Assembly (NCBI RefSeq): GCF_003352915.1
Contig: NZ_CP022314.1
Span: 4,256,057 to 4,320,056 of the forward strand
From: Arthrobacter sp. PM3
GTDB lineage: Bacteria > Actinomycetota > Actinomycetes > Actinomycetales > Micrococcaceae
Direction: 5' to 3'
Length of the DNA stretch: 64,000 nucleotides
Part shown: positions 55,030-63,393 of the stretch, piece after piece
How positions within the stretch are numbered: the first letter of the stretch is position 1
Layout of the letters: every line of letters begins with the position of its first letter
Made by a program: the position numbers and the translations under genes
Notes under the pieces: generated by a model
Database searches by the model: none
What the model saw: only the letters and a program-made list of their open reading frames with translations
Told to the model about the DNA's origin: nothing

Positions 55030-56745
55030 TCAGGCCACTTCGGGCGGCAGCATGAGGCCGGCGCCGGGGATGGCGTTGAGGAGGGCCTTGGTGTACTCCT
55101 GCCGCGGCGCCTCGAAGACGTCGTCCGTGGACCCGGTCTCCACCAGCTTGCCCTTTTCCATGACGCAGACGTGGTCGGCGATCTGCCGGACCACGGCGAG
55201 GTCGTGGGTGATGAACAGGTAGGTCAGGCCGAGCCGGGACTGCAGTTCGGCGAGCAGGTTCAGCACCTGCGCCTGGACCAGCACGTCCAGCGCCGAGACC
55301 GCTTCGTCGCAGATGATCACTTCGGGGTCCAGGGCCAGGGCGCGGGCGATCGCGACGCGCTGGCGCTGGCCGCCGGAGAGCTCGTTCGGATACCGCTGCA
55401 TGGTGGACTGCGGCAGCGCCACCTGATCCAGCAGTTCCCGGACCTTCTTCTCGCGGCTGGCTTTGTCCCCGATCTTGTGGGTCCGCAGCGGTTCCTCGAT
55501 GGTCCTGAAGATGTTGTACATCGGGTCGAGCGAACCGTACGGGTCTTGGAAGATCGGCTGCACACGGCGCCTGAAGGCGAAGATCTCCTTGCTGTTCAGC
55601 GTGGAGGTGTCCACGCCGTCGAAGATGATCTTTCCGGAGGTCGGCGTGAGGAGGTTCAGGACCATCTGCGCCACCGTGGACTTACCGGACCCCGACTCCC
55701 CCACGATCGCCGTCGTGGTTCCGCGCTTGACGTTGAAGGAGACGTCGTCGACGGCGGTGAAGTCACTGGACTTGCCCAGGCCGGAGCGGAGCTTGAAGAC
55801 CTTCCGGAGGTTCTGGATCTGCAGGACGTCGTCGGTCTTGGCCGGCTCCACCACACCGGTTTCGGTGGGTGCGAGCATGTCGTCGGTTTCCACGCCGAGT
55901 TCCTTGGCGGCCTGGATACGCCGGGACGCCAGCGACGGCGCGGAGGCCACCAGCCGCTGCGTGTACGGGTGCTGCGGGTTCTGCAGCAGCTCCAGCGACG
56001 GTCCGGACTCGACGACCTGGCCGCGGTACATGACCACCACCTGGTCGGCCCGCTCGGCGGCGAGGCCGAGATCGTGCGTGATCAGCAGGACCGCGGTGCC
56101 CAGTTGTGTGGTCATCTTGTCCAGGTGATCGAGGATCTGCCGCTGCACCGTGACATCCAGCGCCGAGGTGGGCTCGTCGGCGATGAGCAGCCGCGGCTGG
56201 CAGGACAGCCCGATCGCGATCAGCGCCCGCTGGCGCATGCCGCCGGAAAACTCGTGCGGGTACTGCCTGGCCCGGCTGGCGGCGTCCGGCAGCCCGGCCT
56301 GGGACAGGACCTTCGCGACGTCGTCCGGGCCGTTGGGCAGCCCGTTGGCCTTCAGCGTCTCGCGGACCTGGTCACCGATCTTCCACACCGGGTTCAGGTT
56401 GGACATGGGGTCCTGCGGGACCATGCCGATGCTGTTGCCGCGCAGTTCGATCATGCGGTTTTCGCCGGCGTTGGCGATGTCCTCGCCGTCGAACAGGATC
56501 TGGCCTGCCGTGACGCGGCCGTTGCCCGGGAGGAGGCCGATGGCGGCCAGCGCGGTGGTGGACTTGCCGGAGCCCGACTCGCCCACGATCGCGACGGTTT
56601 CGCCCGGCATGATGGTCAGGCGGGCGTTGCGGACGGCATTGACCTCACCGTTGCCGGTGGTGAAGCCGATGGCGAGGTCCTTGATTTCAAGCAGCGGGCG
56701 CTCTGCGGCGTCACTGGCTTCCTGGAAATCAACAGAGGCGCTCAT
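55030..56745 (-). CDS. Oligopeptide ABC transporter, fused dual ATPase (OppD-OppF)
   Basis: About 571 aa with two ABC modules. Module 1: AIVGESGSGKSTTALAAIGL, Q-loop GMVPQDPMSNLNPVW, signature FSGGMRQRALIAIGL, Walker [17 protein letters not shown]. Module 2: [67 protein letters not shown]. The ATG at 56745 has AAAGGGG 5 nt upstream; an ATG at 56760 overlaps the oppC stop as ATGA and is an alternative. Last gene of oppA-B-C-DF. Confidence 0.94.
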   Translation of the reverse strand: MSASVDFQEASDAAERPLLEIKDLAIGFTTGNGEVNAVRNARLTIMPGETVAIVGESGSGKSTTALAAIGLLPGNGRVTAGQILFDGEDIANAGENRMIELRGNSIGMVPQDPMSNLNPVWKIGDQVRETLKANGLPNGPDDVAKVLSQAGLPDAASRARQYPHEFSGGMRQRALIAIGLSCQPRLLIADEPTSALDVTVQRQILDHLDKMTTQLGTAVLLITHDLGLAAERADQVVVMYRGQVVESGPSLELLQNPQHPYTQRLVASAPSLASRRIQAAKELGVETDDMLAPTETGVVEPAKTDDVLQIQNLRKVFKLRSGLGKSSDFTAVDDVSFNVKRGTTTAIVGESGSGKSTVAQMVLNLLTPTSGKIIFDGVDTSTLNSKEIFAFRRRVQPIFQDPYGSLDPMYNIFRTIEEPLRTHKIGDKASREKKVRELLDQVALPQSTMQRYPNELSGGQRQRVAIARALALDPEVIICDEAVSALDVLVQAQVLNLLAELQSRLGLTYLFITHDLAVVRQIADHVCVMEKGKLVETGSTDDVFEAPRQEYTKALLNAIPGAGLMLPPEVA

Positions 56746-56756
56746 GGTGTCCCCTT

Positions 56757-57749
56757 TCATCGCTTGCGGGCTTTGGGATCGAGCGCATCACGCAGGGCGT
56801 CGCCCAGCATGATGAAGCTCAGGACGGTGATGGACAGCGCGATGGCCGGGTAGAGCAGCGGCATCGGGTTGGACCGGAGGGAGGCCTGCGCCGCCTGGAT
56901 GTCGTTGCCCCAGGACATGACGCTGGGCGGCAGCCCGATGCCCAGGAAGGACAGCGTGGATTCGGCCACGATGAACGTGCCCAGCGAAATGGTGGCCACG
57001 ACGATGATCGGGGCCAGCGAGTTCGGCAGGACGTGGCGCATGAGGGCACTGAACTTCGACACGCCAAGTGACCGGGCGGCCTTGACGAAGTCGGCGTTCC
57101 GGACCTCGATGACCGCGCCGCGGGTGATGCGGGCGATCTGCGGCCAGCCGAAGACCACCAGGATGAGCACCAGCGTCCAGACCGTCCGGTTGGTCCGGAA
57201 CATCGGCAGCTGCATGAGCACGATCGCACCCAGGATCAGGGGCAGGGCGAAGAAGATGTCGTTGATGCGGGCCAGGACCGAGTCGATCCAGCCGCCGTAG
57301 TACCCGGCCACGGCACCCAAGATGCCACCGATCAGGAGCACGCCGAGGGTGGTGAACAGGCCCACCGTCACGGAGGAGCGGGTGCCGAAGATGACGCGGG
57401 CATAGACGTCGCAGCCCTGCTGGGTGAAGCCCAGCGGGTGGCCGGCGGCCGGGCCGGCGTCGGAGTTGGCCAGCTGGCACGCTTCCGACGTCGGGTCGAT
57501 CGGCGAGAACAGCCCGGGGAAGACGGAGACCGCCACGACCACGAGGATCAGGAAGGCGGAGATGAGGAACAGCGGCTGCTTGCGCAGGTTCTTCCAGGCC
57601 TCGCCCCACAGGCTCAGCGGCGCGGCCTCGTCCTTGACCCGGTCCGTCGCCTGGAGCGGGGTCTCGGAGACGTCGGCCACGAAGTGCTCGATCCGGCGGC
57701 CCGGACGGAGGGACACGGCGTGCCGTGCGGTGGTGTTCTCAGGAGTCAT
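56757..57749 (-). CDS. oppC: Oligopeptide ABC transporter permease OppC
   Basis: About 330 aa. The N-terminal OppC domain includes KQPLFLISAFLILVVVAVSV; the transmembrane domain follows with the EAA loop FVKAARSLGVSKFSALMRHVLPN. C-terminus FIMLGDALRDALDPKARKR is typical of this family. The ATG at 57749 overlaps the end of oppB by 11 nt, with GAGGA 6 nt upstream. Confidence 0.94.
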   Translation of the reverse strand: MTPENTTARHAVSLRPGRRIEHFVADVSETPLQATDRVKDEAAPLSLWGEAWKNLRKQPLFLISAFLILVVVAVSVFPGLFSPIDPTSEACQLANSDAGPAAGHPLGFTQQGCDVYARVIFGTRSSVTVGLFTTLGVLLIGGILGAVAGYYGGWIDSVLARINDIFFALPLILGAIVLMQLPMFRTNRTVWTLVLILVVFGWPQIARITRGAVIEVRNADFVKAARSLGVSKFSALMRHVLPNSLAPIIVVATISLGTFIVAESTLSFLGIGLPPSVMSWGNDIQAAQASLRSNPMPLLYPAIALSITVLSFIMLGDALRDALDPKARKR

Positions 57750-58668
57750 AGCGGATCCTCGGGTCAAGCCAGGCGTAAAGCAGGTCAACGAGCAGGTTGG
57801 ACAGGCAGTAGATCAGCACCAGGACGGTGACGATCGAGACCACGGTGGGTCCCTCGCCCGACAGCACGGCCCGGTAGAGCCGGTTGCCCACGCCCGGGAC
57901 GTTGAAGATGCCTTCGGTGACGATCGCGCCGCCCATCAGGGCGCCGAGGTCGGCGCCCAGGAACGTGATGACCGGAATCAGGGAGTTGCGCAGGATGTGG
58001 ACCCGGACCACCTTGAACCGGGACAGGCCCTTGGCGGTGGCGGTGCGCACGTAGTCGGCGTTCATGTTTTCGATGACGCTGGTACGGGTCAGGCGCAGGA
58101 CGTAGGCGAAGGATCCCAGCCCCAGCACGATCGCCGGCAGGATCAGGTCCGGGATGGTCGCGGCGGAACTGACGGTGGGCTTGGCCCAGCCGAGCTGGAC
58201 ACCGATGGTGAACTGCAGCAGGAAGCCCAGGACGAAGATCGGGATGCCGATCACGATCAGGGATGCGACCAGGACGGTGGCGTCGAAGAGCTTGCCCTTG
58301 CGCAGGCCTGCGATGAGGCCGAACAGGATGCCGAAGAAGCCTTCGAAGATCAGCGCCATGATGGCCAGCCGGGCCGTGACGGGGAAGACCTCGCCGAGCA
58401 CCGCGGCGATGGGGCGCCCGGAGAAGTCCTGGCCGAGGTCGAAGGTGAAGATGCTCTTGAGGTAGAGGAGGTATTGCATCCAGAACGGCTGGTCCAGGTT
58501 GTACTGCGCACGCAGCTTGGCCGCGACGGCCTCGTTGACCGGCTTGTCGCCGAACAGTGCCACGATGGGGTCGCCGGGGAGGCTGAAGACCAGGAAGTAG
58601 ACCAGCAGTGTGGCGCCCAGGAACACGGGAATCAGTTGCAGGAAACGCTTGAGGATGTAGGTCGACAT
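57739..58668 (-). CDS. oppB: Oligopeptide ABC transporter permease OppB
   Basis: About 309 aa from the ATG at 58668 (MSTYILKRFLQLIPVFLGAT), the family N-terminus. EAA loop YVRTATAKGLSRFKVVRVHI, LRNSLIPVITFLGADLGALM and the C-terminal YAWLDPRIRYDS are as expected. The open frame upstream to 58770 has no family similarity. Separated from oppA by a hairpin and about 220 nt. Confidence 0.93.
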   Translation of the reverse strand: MSTYILKRFLQLIPVFLGATLLVYFLVFSLPGDPIVALFGDKPVNEAVAAKLRAQYNLDQPFWMQYLLYLKSIFTFDLGQDFSGRPIAAVLGEVFPVTARLAIMALIFEGFFGILFGLIAGLRKGKLFDATVLVASLIVIGIPIFVLGFLLQFTIGVQLGWAKPTVSSAATIPDLILPAIVLGLGSFAYVLRLTRTSVIENMNADYVRTATAKGLSRFKVVRVHILRNSLIPVITFLGADLGALMGGAIVTEGIFNVPGVGNRLYRAVLSGEGPTVVSIVTVLVLIYCLSNLLVDLLYAWLDPRIRYDS

Positions 58669-58838
58669 CAGCGAGTCACACCCTCGTTGGAAGGCATCCT
58701 GTCCAGGGATGCGGCGGAGTTGTTCATCAAAGAACCTTTTCACTATGGCTGCAGGCCGGCGCCGGTTCACTCACGGCGGCAGGGCTGCGAAAAGTTCGCC
58801 CGGAGAGCCGGGCATTTAGAAATGAAAGCGGGGGAAAC

Positions 58839-58888
58839 ACGACGACGGCGGAGGCCCCAGTGTGGGCGGCCCCCGCCGTCGTCGTTTT
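58839..58888 (-). terminator. Intercistronic hairpin between oppA and oppB
   Basis: A 13-bp outer stem (58839-58851 with 58873-58885) plus inner pairing. The T-run is good on the plus strand but weak (TTT) on the minus strand, so it probably attenuates rather than stops, keeping oppA mRNA in excess. Confidence 0.7.
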
Positions 58889-58890
58889 AT

Positions 58891-60531
58891 TTACTTGCCG
58901 GTGACGTTGTAGTACAGCGGGACGCCGTCCCAGCCGTAGTCAACGTTGGCGACCTTGTCGCTCCAGCCGCCCTGGGCAACCTGGTACCACAGGGGGATGG
59001 CCGGCAGGTCGGTCAGGAGGGTTTCCTGGGCCTTGTTCATGGCCTTGTTGCCGTCGGCAACGGACGAGGCGTTCAGGCCGTCGGAGATGGCCTTGTCGAA
59101 CGCCGGGTTGGCGTAGTTGGCGTCGTTGGAGCCGGCACCGGTCTTGTAGATCGGGCCGAGGAAGTTGTACAGCGACGGGTAGTCTGCCTGCCAGCCGGCG
59201 CGGATGGAGCCGGTGAGGGTCTTGGCGGTGGCGTCGTTGCGGGCTTCCTTGAAGGTGGCGTACGGCTTGCCTTCAACCTTGATGCCGAGCGTGTTCTTGA
59301 GCTGGTTGACCACAGCTTCAACCCAGGCCTTGTGTCCGCCCTTGTCGGCGTTGTAGGCAATGGTGAACGTCTTGTTGGCGTCCCACTTCTGGATGGCGTC
59401 GGCCTTGGCCCAGGCTTCCTTGGCCTTGTCGGCGTTGAACGTCAGGTTCTCGGCACCCGGGATCGAGTCGCTGTAGCCGTCAAGCACCGGAGCGGTGAAG
59501 TCCTTGGCGGGCTGGCGTGCGCCGCTGAAGATCACCTTCGTGATCTCGTCCCGGTTGATCGCCATGGAGATCGCCTGGCGGCGGAGCTTACCGGCCTCGC
59601 CGCTCCATTCCGGCAGGTATTCCGGGATGGCGATGGTCTGGTTGCCGGCGTACGGCTTGTTGATGGTGCGGTCGCCGAGGTCGGACTTGTAGTTCTTCAG
59701 CGCGCTGGTCGGGATGACCTGGAGGATGTCCAGGTTGTTGGCCAGCAGGTCCTGGTAGGCGGCGTCGTCGTTCTGGTAGATCTTGAACGTCACGCCGGCG
59801 TTCTTGGCCTTGCGGGGGCCGTTGTAGTCCGGGTTCGGAACGAGCTGGATCTGCACGTTGTGCTGCCAGCCGCCGTCCGCGAGCTTGTAGGGGCCGTTGC
59901 CGACCGGCTTCTCGCCGAAGCCCTTCGGGTCCTTCAGGGCGCCGGAGGGAACCGGAACGAATGCGGTGTAGCCCAGGCGGAGCGGCCAGTCGGATTCCGG
60001 CTGCTTCAGTTCGACCGTGAAGGTCTGGTCGTCAACGACCTTCAGGCCGGACATGGTCTCGACCGTGGAGCCTTCCGCGCTGGCCTCGTCGTAGCCCTTG
60101 ATGCTTTCGAAGAAACCGCCGCTGAGCTGTGCGTTCTTGGCTGCGGCGCCGAAGTTCCAGGAATCGACGAAGGTCTTGGCCGTGATGGCCTCGCCGTTGG
60201 TGAACTTCTGGTCCTTCTTGATCTTGATCGTGAAGTGCTGGCCGTCCTTGCCCTCGATGGACTCGGCGAGTTCGTTGACCGGCTTGCCGTTGGCGTCGTA
60301 GCTGACCAGGCCCGCGAAGATCATGTCGATGACCTTGCCGCCGCCAACTTCATTGGTGTCGGCGGGCATCAGGGGACGCTGGGGTTCGGAGCCGTCGGCG
60401 ATGATCACTTTGCTGGTGTTGCCGCCGGTACTGCCGCTACCGTTTGCGGCGCCGCTGGCGCCGCATCCGGTCAGGGCAAGGGCGGCGATAGCCACCATGC
60501 CCAGTGCTTTGGAAGTGCGCGAAAAACGCAT
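58891..60531 (-). CDS. oppA: Oligopeptide-binding lipoprotein OppA
   Basis: 546 aa family-5 extracellular binding protein. Signal peptide and lipobox LALTGCGA (Cys about residue 23). SEPQRPLMPADTNEVGGGKV, the family region FTIKIKKDQKFTNGEAITAK, SWNFGAAAKNAQLSGG and PVGNGPYKLADGGWQ are visible. It captures peptides for OppBC-DF. AGGAGG lies just before the ATG. Similar in type and position to lpqW-neighbourhood binding proteins, but the intact opp operon argues for real peptide uptake. Confidence 0.94.
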   Translation of the reverse strand: MRFSRTSKALGMVAIAALALTGCGASGAANGSGSTGGNTSKVIIADGSEPQRPLMPADTNEVGGGKVIDMIFAGLVSYDANGKPVNELAESIEGKDGQHFTIKIKKDQKFTNGEAITAKTFVDSWNFGAAAKNAQLSGGFFESIKGYDEASAEGSTVETMSGLKVVDDQTFTVELKQPESDWPLRLGYTAFVPVPSGALKDPKGFGEKPVGNGPYKLADGGWQHNVQIQLVPNPDYNGPRKAKNAGVTFKIYQNDDAAYQDLLANNLDILQVIPTSALKNYKSDLGDRTINKPYAGNQTIAIPEYLPEWSGEAGKLRRQAISMAINRDEITKVIFSGARQPAKDFTAPVLDGYSDSIPGAENLTFNADKAKEAWAKADAIQKWDANKTFTIAYNADKGGHKAWVEAVVNQLKNTLGIKVEGKPYATFKEARNDATAKTLTGSIRAGWQADYPSLYNFLGPIYKTGAGSNDANYANPAFDKAISDGLNASSVADGNKAMNKAQETLLTDLPAIPLWYQVAQGGWSDKVANVDYGWDGVPLYYNVTGK

Positions 60532-60833
60532 TCCGCCTCCTATGAGTTGTGGGAGTTCTGAGGGAAAAACTTATGCTTCCCCGTAAGCAGGCACAGGGGT
60601 ATCCCCTGTGACGTGGCCTACATAAGGAAGTAGCCTAGCCCCATAATGTCCAAATGTTGGAACTCCGTTGCCAAACCGTGATCCGACAACCTCATGACGG
60701 TTAACGTCAAGCGGAAAGCATTTCAAGTCACACGCTACTGGCTGGTAGGATACGCCTTTCCTGTGATCCGGGTTACAGCAAATTAACCCAAATCCGGCCC
60801 GAATCCGGCTGTGAGCCCCCTCCCGGCGGGCCC
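60532..60833 (-). promoter_or_regulatory. Promoter and leader region of oppA-oppB-oppC-oppDF
   Basis: A 302-nt gap with no gene, AT-richer than its surroundings. TAGGCT on the minus strand (60637-60632) is the best -10 candidate and would give a leader of about 90 nt. In that leader CACAGGGG-TAT-CCCCTGTG (60592-60610) is a perfect 8-bp inverted repeat. The part nearest 60833 is the 3' end of the second opp ATPase transcript; I see no clear terminator there. Confidence 0.5.
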
Positions 60834-62660
60834 TCAGCTCGCCCCCGAGAGAAGCTGCGCGCGCAGTTCACGCCGCTCGCGCTGCTTGTCCGGATCCGGC
60901 AGCGGAACGGCCGCCAGAAGCCGCTGGGTGTAGGGTTCCTGGGGGTTGCGCAGGATCTGGTCCCGGGTCCCCTGTTCCACGATCCTGCCGCGCTGCATGA
61001 CGCAGATCCGGTCCGCGAGGACATCCACCACCGCGAGGTCGTGGGTGACGAAGAGGCAGGCGAAGCCGAGCTCCTTCTGCAGGTTCTGGAAGAGGTCCAG
61101 CACCTTGGCCTGGACGGACACGTCCAGGGCTGAGGTGGGTTCGTCCGCGACCATCAGCTTGGGTTTGAGCGAGAGGGCACGCGCGATGCCCACGCGCTGC
61201 TTCTGGCCGCCGGAGAGTTCGTGCGGGTAGCGGTTGCGGTAGTCGCGCGGGAGCTCCACCTGGTCCAGGAGCGCCTCGATCCGGTGCTGCAGCTCGGCGC
61301 CTTTCGCGACGCCCGCCAGGAACATCGGCTCGCCGATGCTCTCGCCGATGGGCAGCCGCGGGTTCAGGGACGAGGACGGATCCTGGAACACCATGCCGAC
61401 ATGCCGGCGCATCTCGTGCAGCTGCCGGCCGTTCTTCTTGGCCGCGGAAATGTCCTGCCCGACCACCCGCATGGTGCCCGCCGCGACCGGCAGCAGGCCG
61501 ACGGCGGCCCGGCCGATCGTGGTCTTGCCGGAGCCGGACTCGCCCACGAGGCCGACCACCTGTCCGGGATAGATCACCAGGTTGGCGCCTTCCACGGCCC
61601 GGAACGCCGGCACGCGGCCCTGCTTGGGGTATTCGATGGCGACGTCGCTGAGCTCCAGGACCGGGTCGCCCTTCGGTTTGGCGGCCTCGGCCGCGGCCAG
61701 GGCGGCCGCGTTCTCCCGCTCCCGGCGGATCAGCTCGGACTCGGGGACGGACTGCAGTTCGGCGTGGGTGGCCGCGGCAAGGGCGGCCGTGACATCGACG
61801 TCCTCCCCGGAATCCGCGCCGCCCTGGCCCAGGTGCGGAACCGCGGCCAGCAGCGCCCGGGTGTAGTCGTGCTGCGGATTGTGGAAGATCTGCCCGGCTG
61901 TCCCGGTCTCCACGATGAGCCCCTTGCGCATCACGGCGATGCGGTCGGCGAGGTCGGCCACCACGCCCATGTCGTGGGTGATGAGCACAATGGCGCTGTC
62001 CAGCTTGTTGCGCAGGTTGCGCATGAGGTCCAGGATTTCGGCCTGGACGGTCACGTCCAGGGCCGTGGTGGGCTCGTCCGCAATGAGCAGTTTGGGGTCG
62101 CAGGAGAGCGACTGCGCGATCATGGCGCGCTGGCGCTGTCCGCCGGAGAGCTGGTGCGGGTAGGACCGGAAGGCCTTCTCCGGGTCGGGCAGTTCGACCA
62201 GTTCCAGCATGCGCAGGGCGCGGAGCCTGGCTTCCTCCGGGGAGACCTCGTTGTGCAGCCGGACCGTCTCCACGATCTGCGCGCCGACGGTGTAGACCGG
62301 GTTCAGGGCCGTCATGGGCTCCTGGAAGATCACCGCGACGTCCTTGCCGCGGACGGCCCGGATGTTGCTCGCATCGCTTCCCAGCAGTTCCCGTCCGCCG
62401 AGCTTGACGCTGCCGCTCACACGGCTGTTGCTGGGCAGCAGGCCCAGCAGGGCCATGGAACTGGCGCTCTTCCCGGACCCGGACTCCCCCACGATGGCGA
62501 GCACTTCACCGGCGCGCACCTCGTAGTTCAGGCCGATCGCGGCCGGGACCCACTTCTTGTCCACGCCGAAATCCACGCTGAGGTTCCGGACCTCCAGGAC
62601 GGGTTCCCCGTTGCCCGGGGCGGGTGCTGCCGGCGGGTCGAGGGTGATGAAGTCAGTCAT
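60834..62660 (-). CDS. Second oligopeptide ABC transporter dual ATPase
   Basis: About 608 aa, two ABC modules. Module 1: AIVGESGSGKSASSMALLGL, VIFQEPMTALNPVYTVG, LSGGQRQRAMIAQSLSCDP, LLIADEPTTALDVTVQ. Module 2: [72 protein letters not shown]. An Ala/Glu-rich linker joins them (about 285-335). The ATG at 62660 has AAGGA upstream; the frame is open 12 codons further. Belongs with the permease gene at 63394. Confidence 0.94.
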   Translation of the reverse strand: MTDFITLDPPAAPAPGNGEPVLEVRNLSVDFGVDKKWVPAAIGLNYEVRAGEVLAIVGESGSGKSASSMALLGLLPSNSRVSGSVKLGGRELLGSDASNIRAVRGKDVAVIFQEPMTALNPVYTVGAQIVETVRLHNEVSPEEARLRALRMLELVELPDPEKAFRSYPHQLSGGQRQRAMIAQSLSCDPKLLIADEPTTALDVTVQAEILDLMRNLRNKLDSAIVLITHDMGVVADLADRIAVMRKGLIVETGTAGQIFHNPQHDYTRALLAAVPHLGQGGADSGEDVDVTAALAAATHAELQSVPESELIRRERENAAALAAAEAAKPKGDPVLELSDVAIEYPKQGRVPAFRAVEGANLVIYPGQVVGLVGESGSGKTTIGRAAVGLLPVAAGTMRVVGQDISAAKKNGRQLHEMRRHVGMVFQDPSSSLNPRLPIGESIGEPMFLAGVAKGAELQHRIEALLDQVELPRDYRNRYPHELSGGQKQRVGIARALSLKPKLMVADEPTSALDVSVQAKVLDLFQNLQKELGFACLFVTHDLAVVDVLADRICVMQRGRIVEQGTRDQILRNPQEPYTQRLLAAVPLPDPDKQRERRELRAQLLSGAS

Positions 62661-62739
62661 GATGGTGCCATCCTTCCGCCCGGACCGCCGGTGCACCGGA
62701 AATTAGTGCTGCGGGCCGGAATACTGAATTATTAGGGGC

Positions 62740-63369
62740 ATGAGCTCTGCGCCGCACGCCGGAAACGTTGAAGTCTTCAAAGCAAGAACGAACAAGTGGT
62801 TCGCGTGGCTGTCTTGGGCGGTGGCCGCGTTCGGTGTCGCGGTCACGGTGCTCATGGCAGGTCCCGGGGGCCTGGCGGGCATCGCTCCGCTGGCGCTGAT
62901 CGCCTACCTGGGCTGGCAGCTGTTCTGGATGCCGTCCGTGGTGGTGCACGACGCCGGCGTGACCCTGGAAAATCCGTTCCGCTCGGTCGAGGTCCCGTGG
63001 GCGGCGCTGGTGCATGTGGACACCCGCTATGCGCTGACCCTGGTCACTGCCGCGAAGAGCTATACGTCCTGGGCCGCGCCCGCCCCCGGAATCTGGGGCG
63101 GCCGCAATGCCCGGCCGGAGGACCTCCACGGCCTGCCGGCCACCAGTTACGGGCCCGGCAAGTCGGTGCGTCCCGGGGACCTGAAAACCACGGATTCGGG
63201 CCAGGCGGCCATGCTGGTGCGGGCACGCTGGCAGGCGCTTGTGGAGAGCGGGCAGCTCGCCGCCGGCGACGCCGACACCACCGCAGTGACCGTCACGGTC
63301 CGCTGGGCGGCGATCGGCGCCGTCGTACTGCTTGTGGCGGCGAGCTGGCTGGCGGTGACCGCCGGCTAG
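62740..63369 (+). CDS. PH-domain membrane protein (intact paralogue of the 31-kb relic)
   Basis: 209 aa. Two N-terminal helices (FAWLSWAVAAFGVAVTVLMA and IAPLALIAYLGWQLFW), then the bacterial PH-like domain VVVHDAGVTLENPFRSVEVP and WAALVHVDTRYALTLVTAAK, and a C-terminal helix WAAIGAVVLLVAASWLAV. It has the opposite strand to the opp genes on each side. AATTAT lies 7 nt before the ATG. Function unknown. Confidence 0.85.
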   Translation: MSSAPHAGNVEVFKARTNKWFAWLSWAVAAFGVAVTVLMAGPGGLAGIAPLALIAYLGWQLFWMPSVVVHDAGVTLENPFRSVEVPWAALVHVDTRYALTLVTAAKSYTSWAAPAPGIWGGRNARPEDLHGLPATSYGPGKSVRPGDLKTTDSGQAAMLVRARWQALVESGQLAAGDADTTAVTVTVRWAAIGAVVLLVAASWLAVTAG

Positions 63370-63393
63370 CACGCAATTGCAGGGCCGGGGCAT

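Noticed and set aside
57424..60561. A 1045-codon open frame antisense to oppABC
   Set aside because: It is a codon-position shadow of the real opp genes in GC-rich DNA; its product has no recognisable domain and the opp proteins read perfectly on the other strand.
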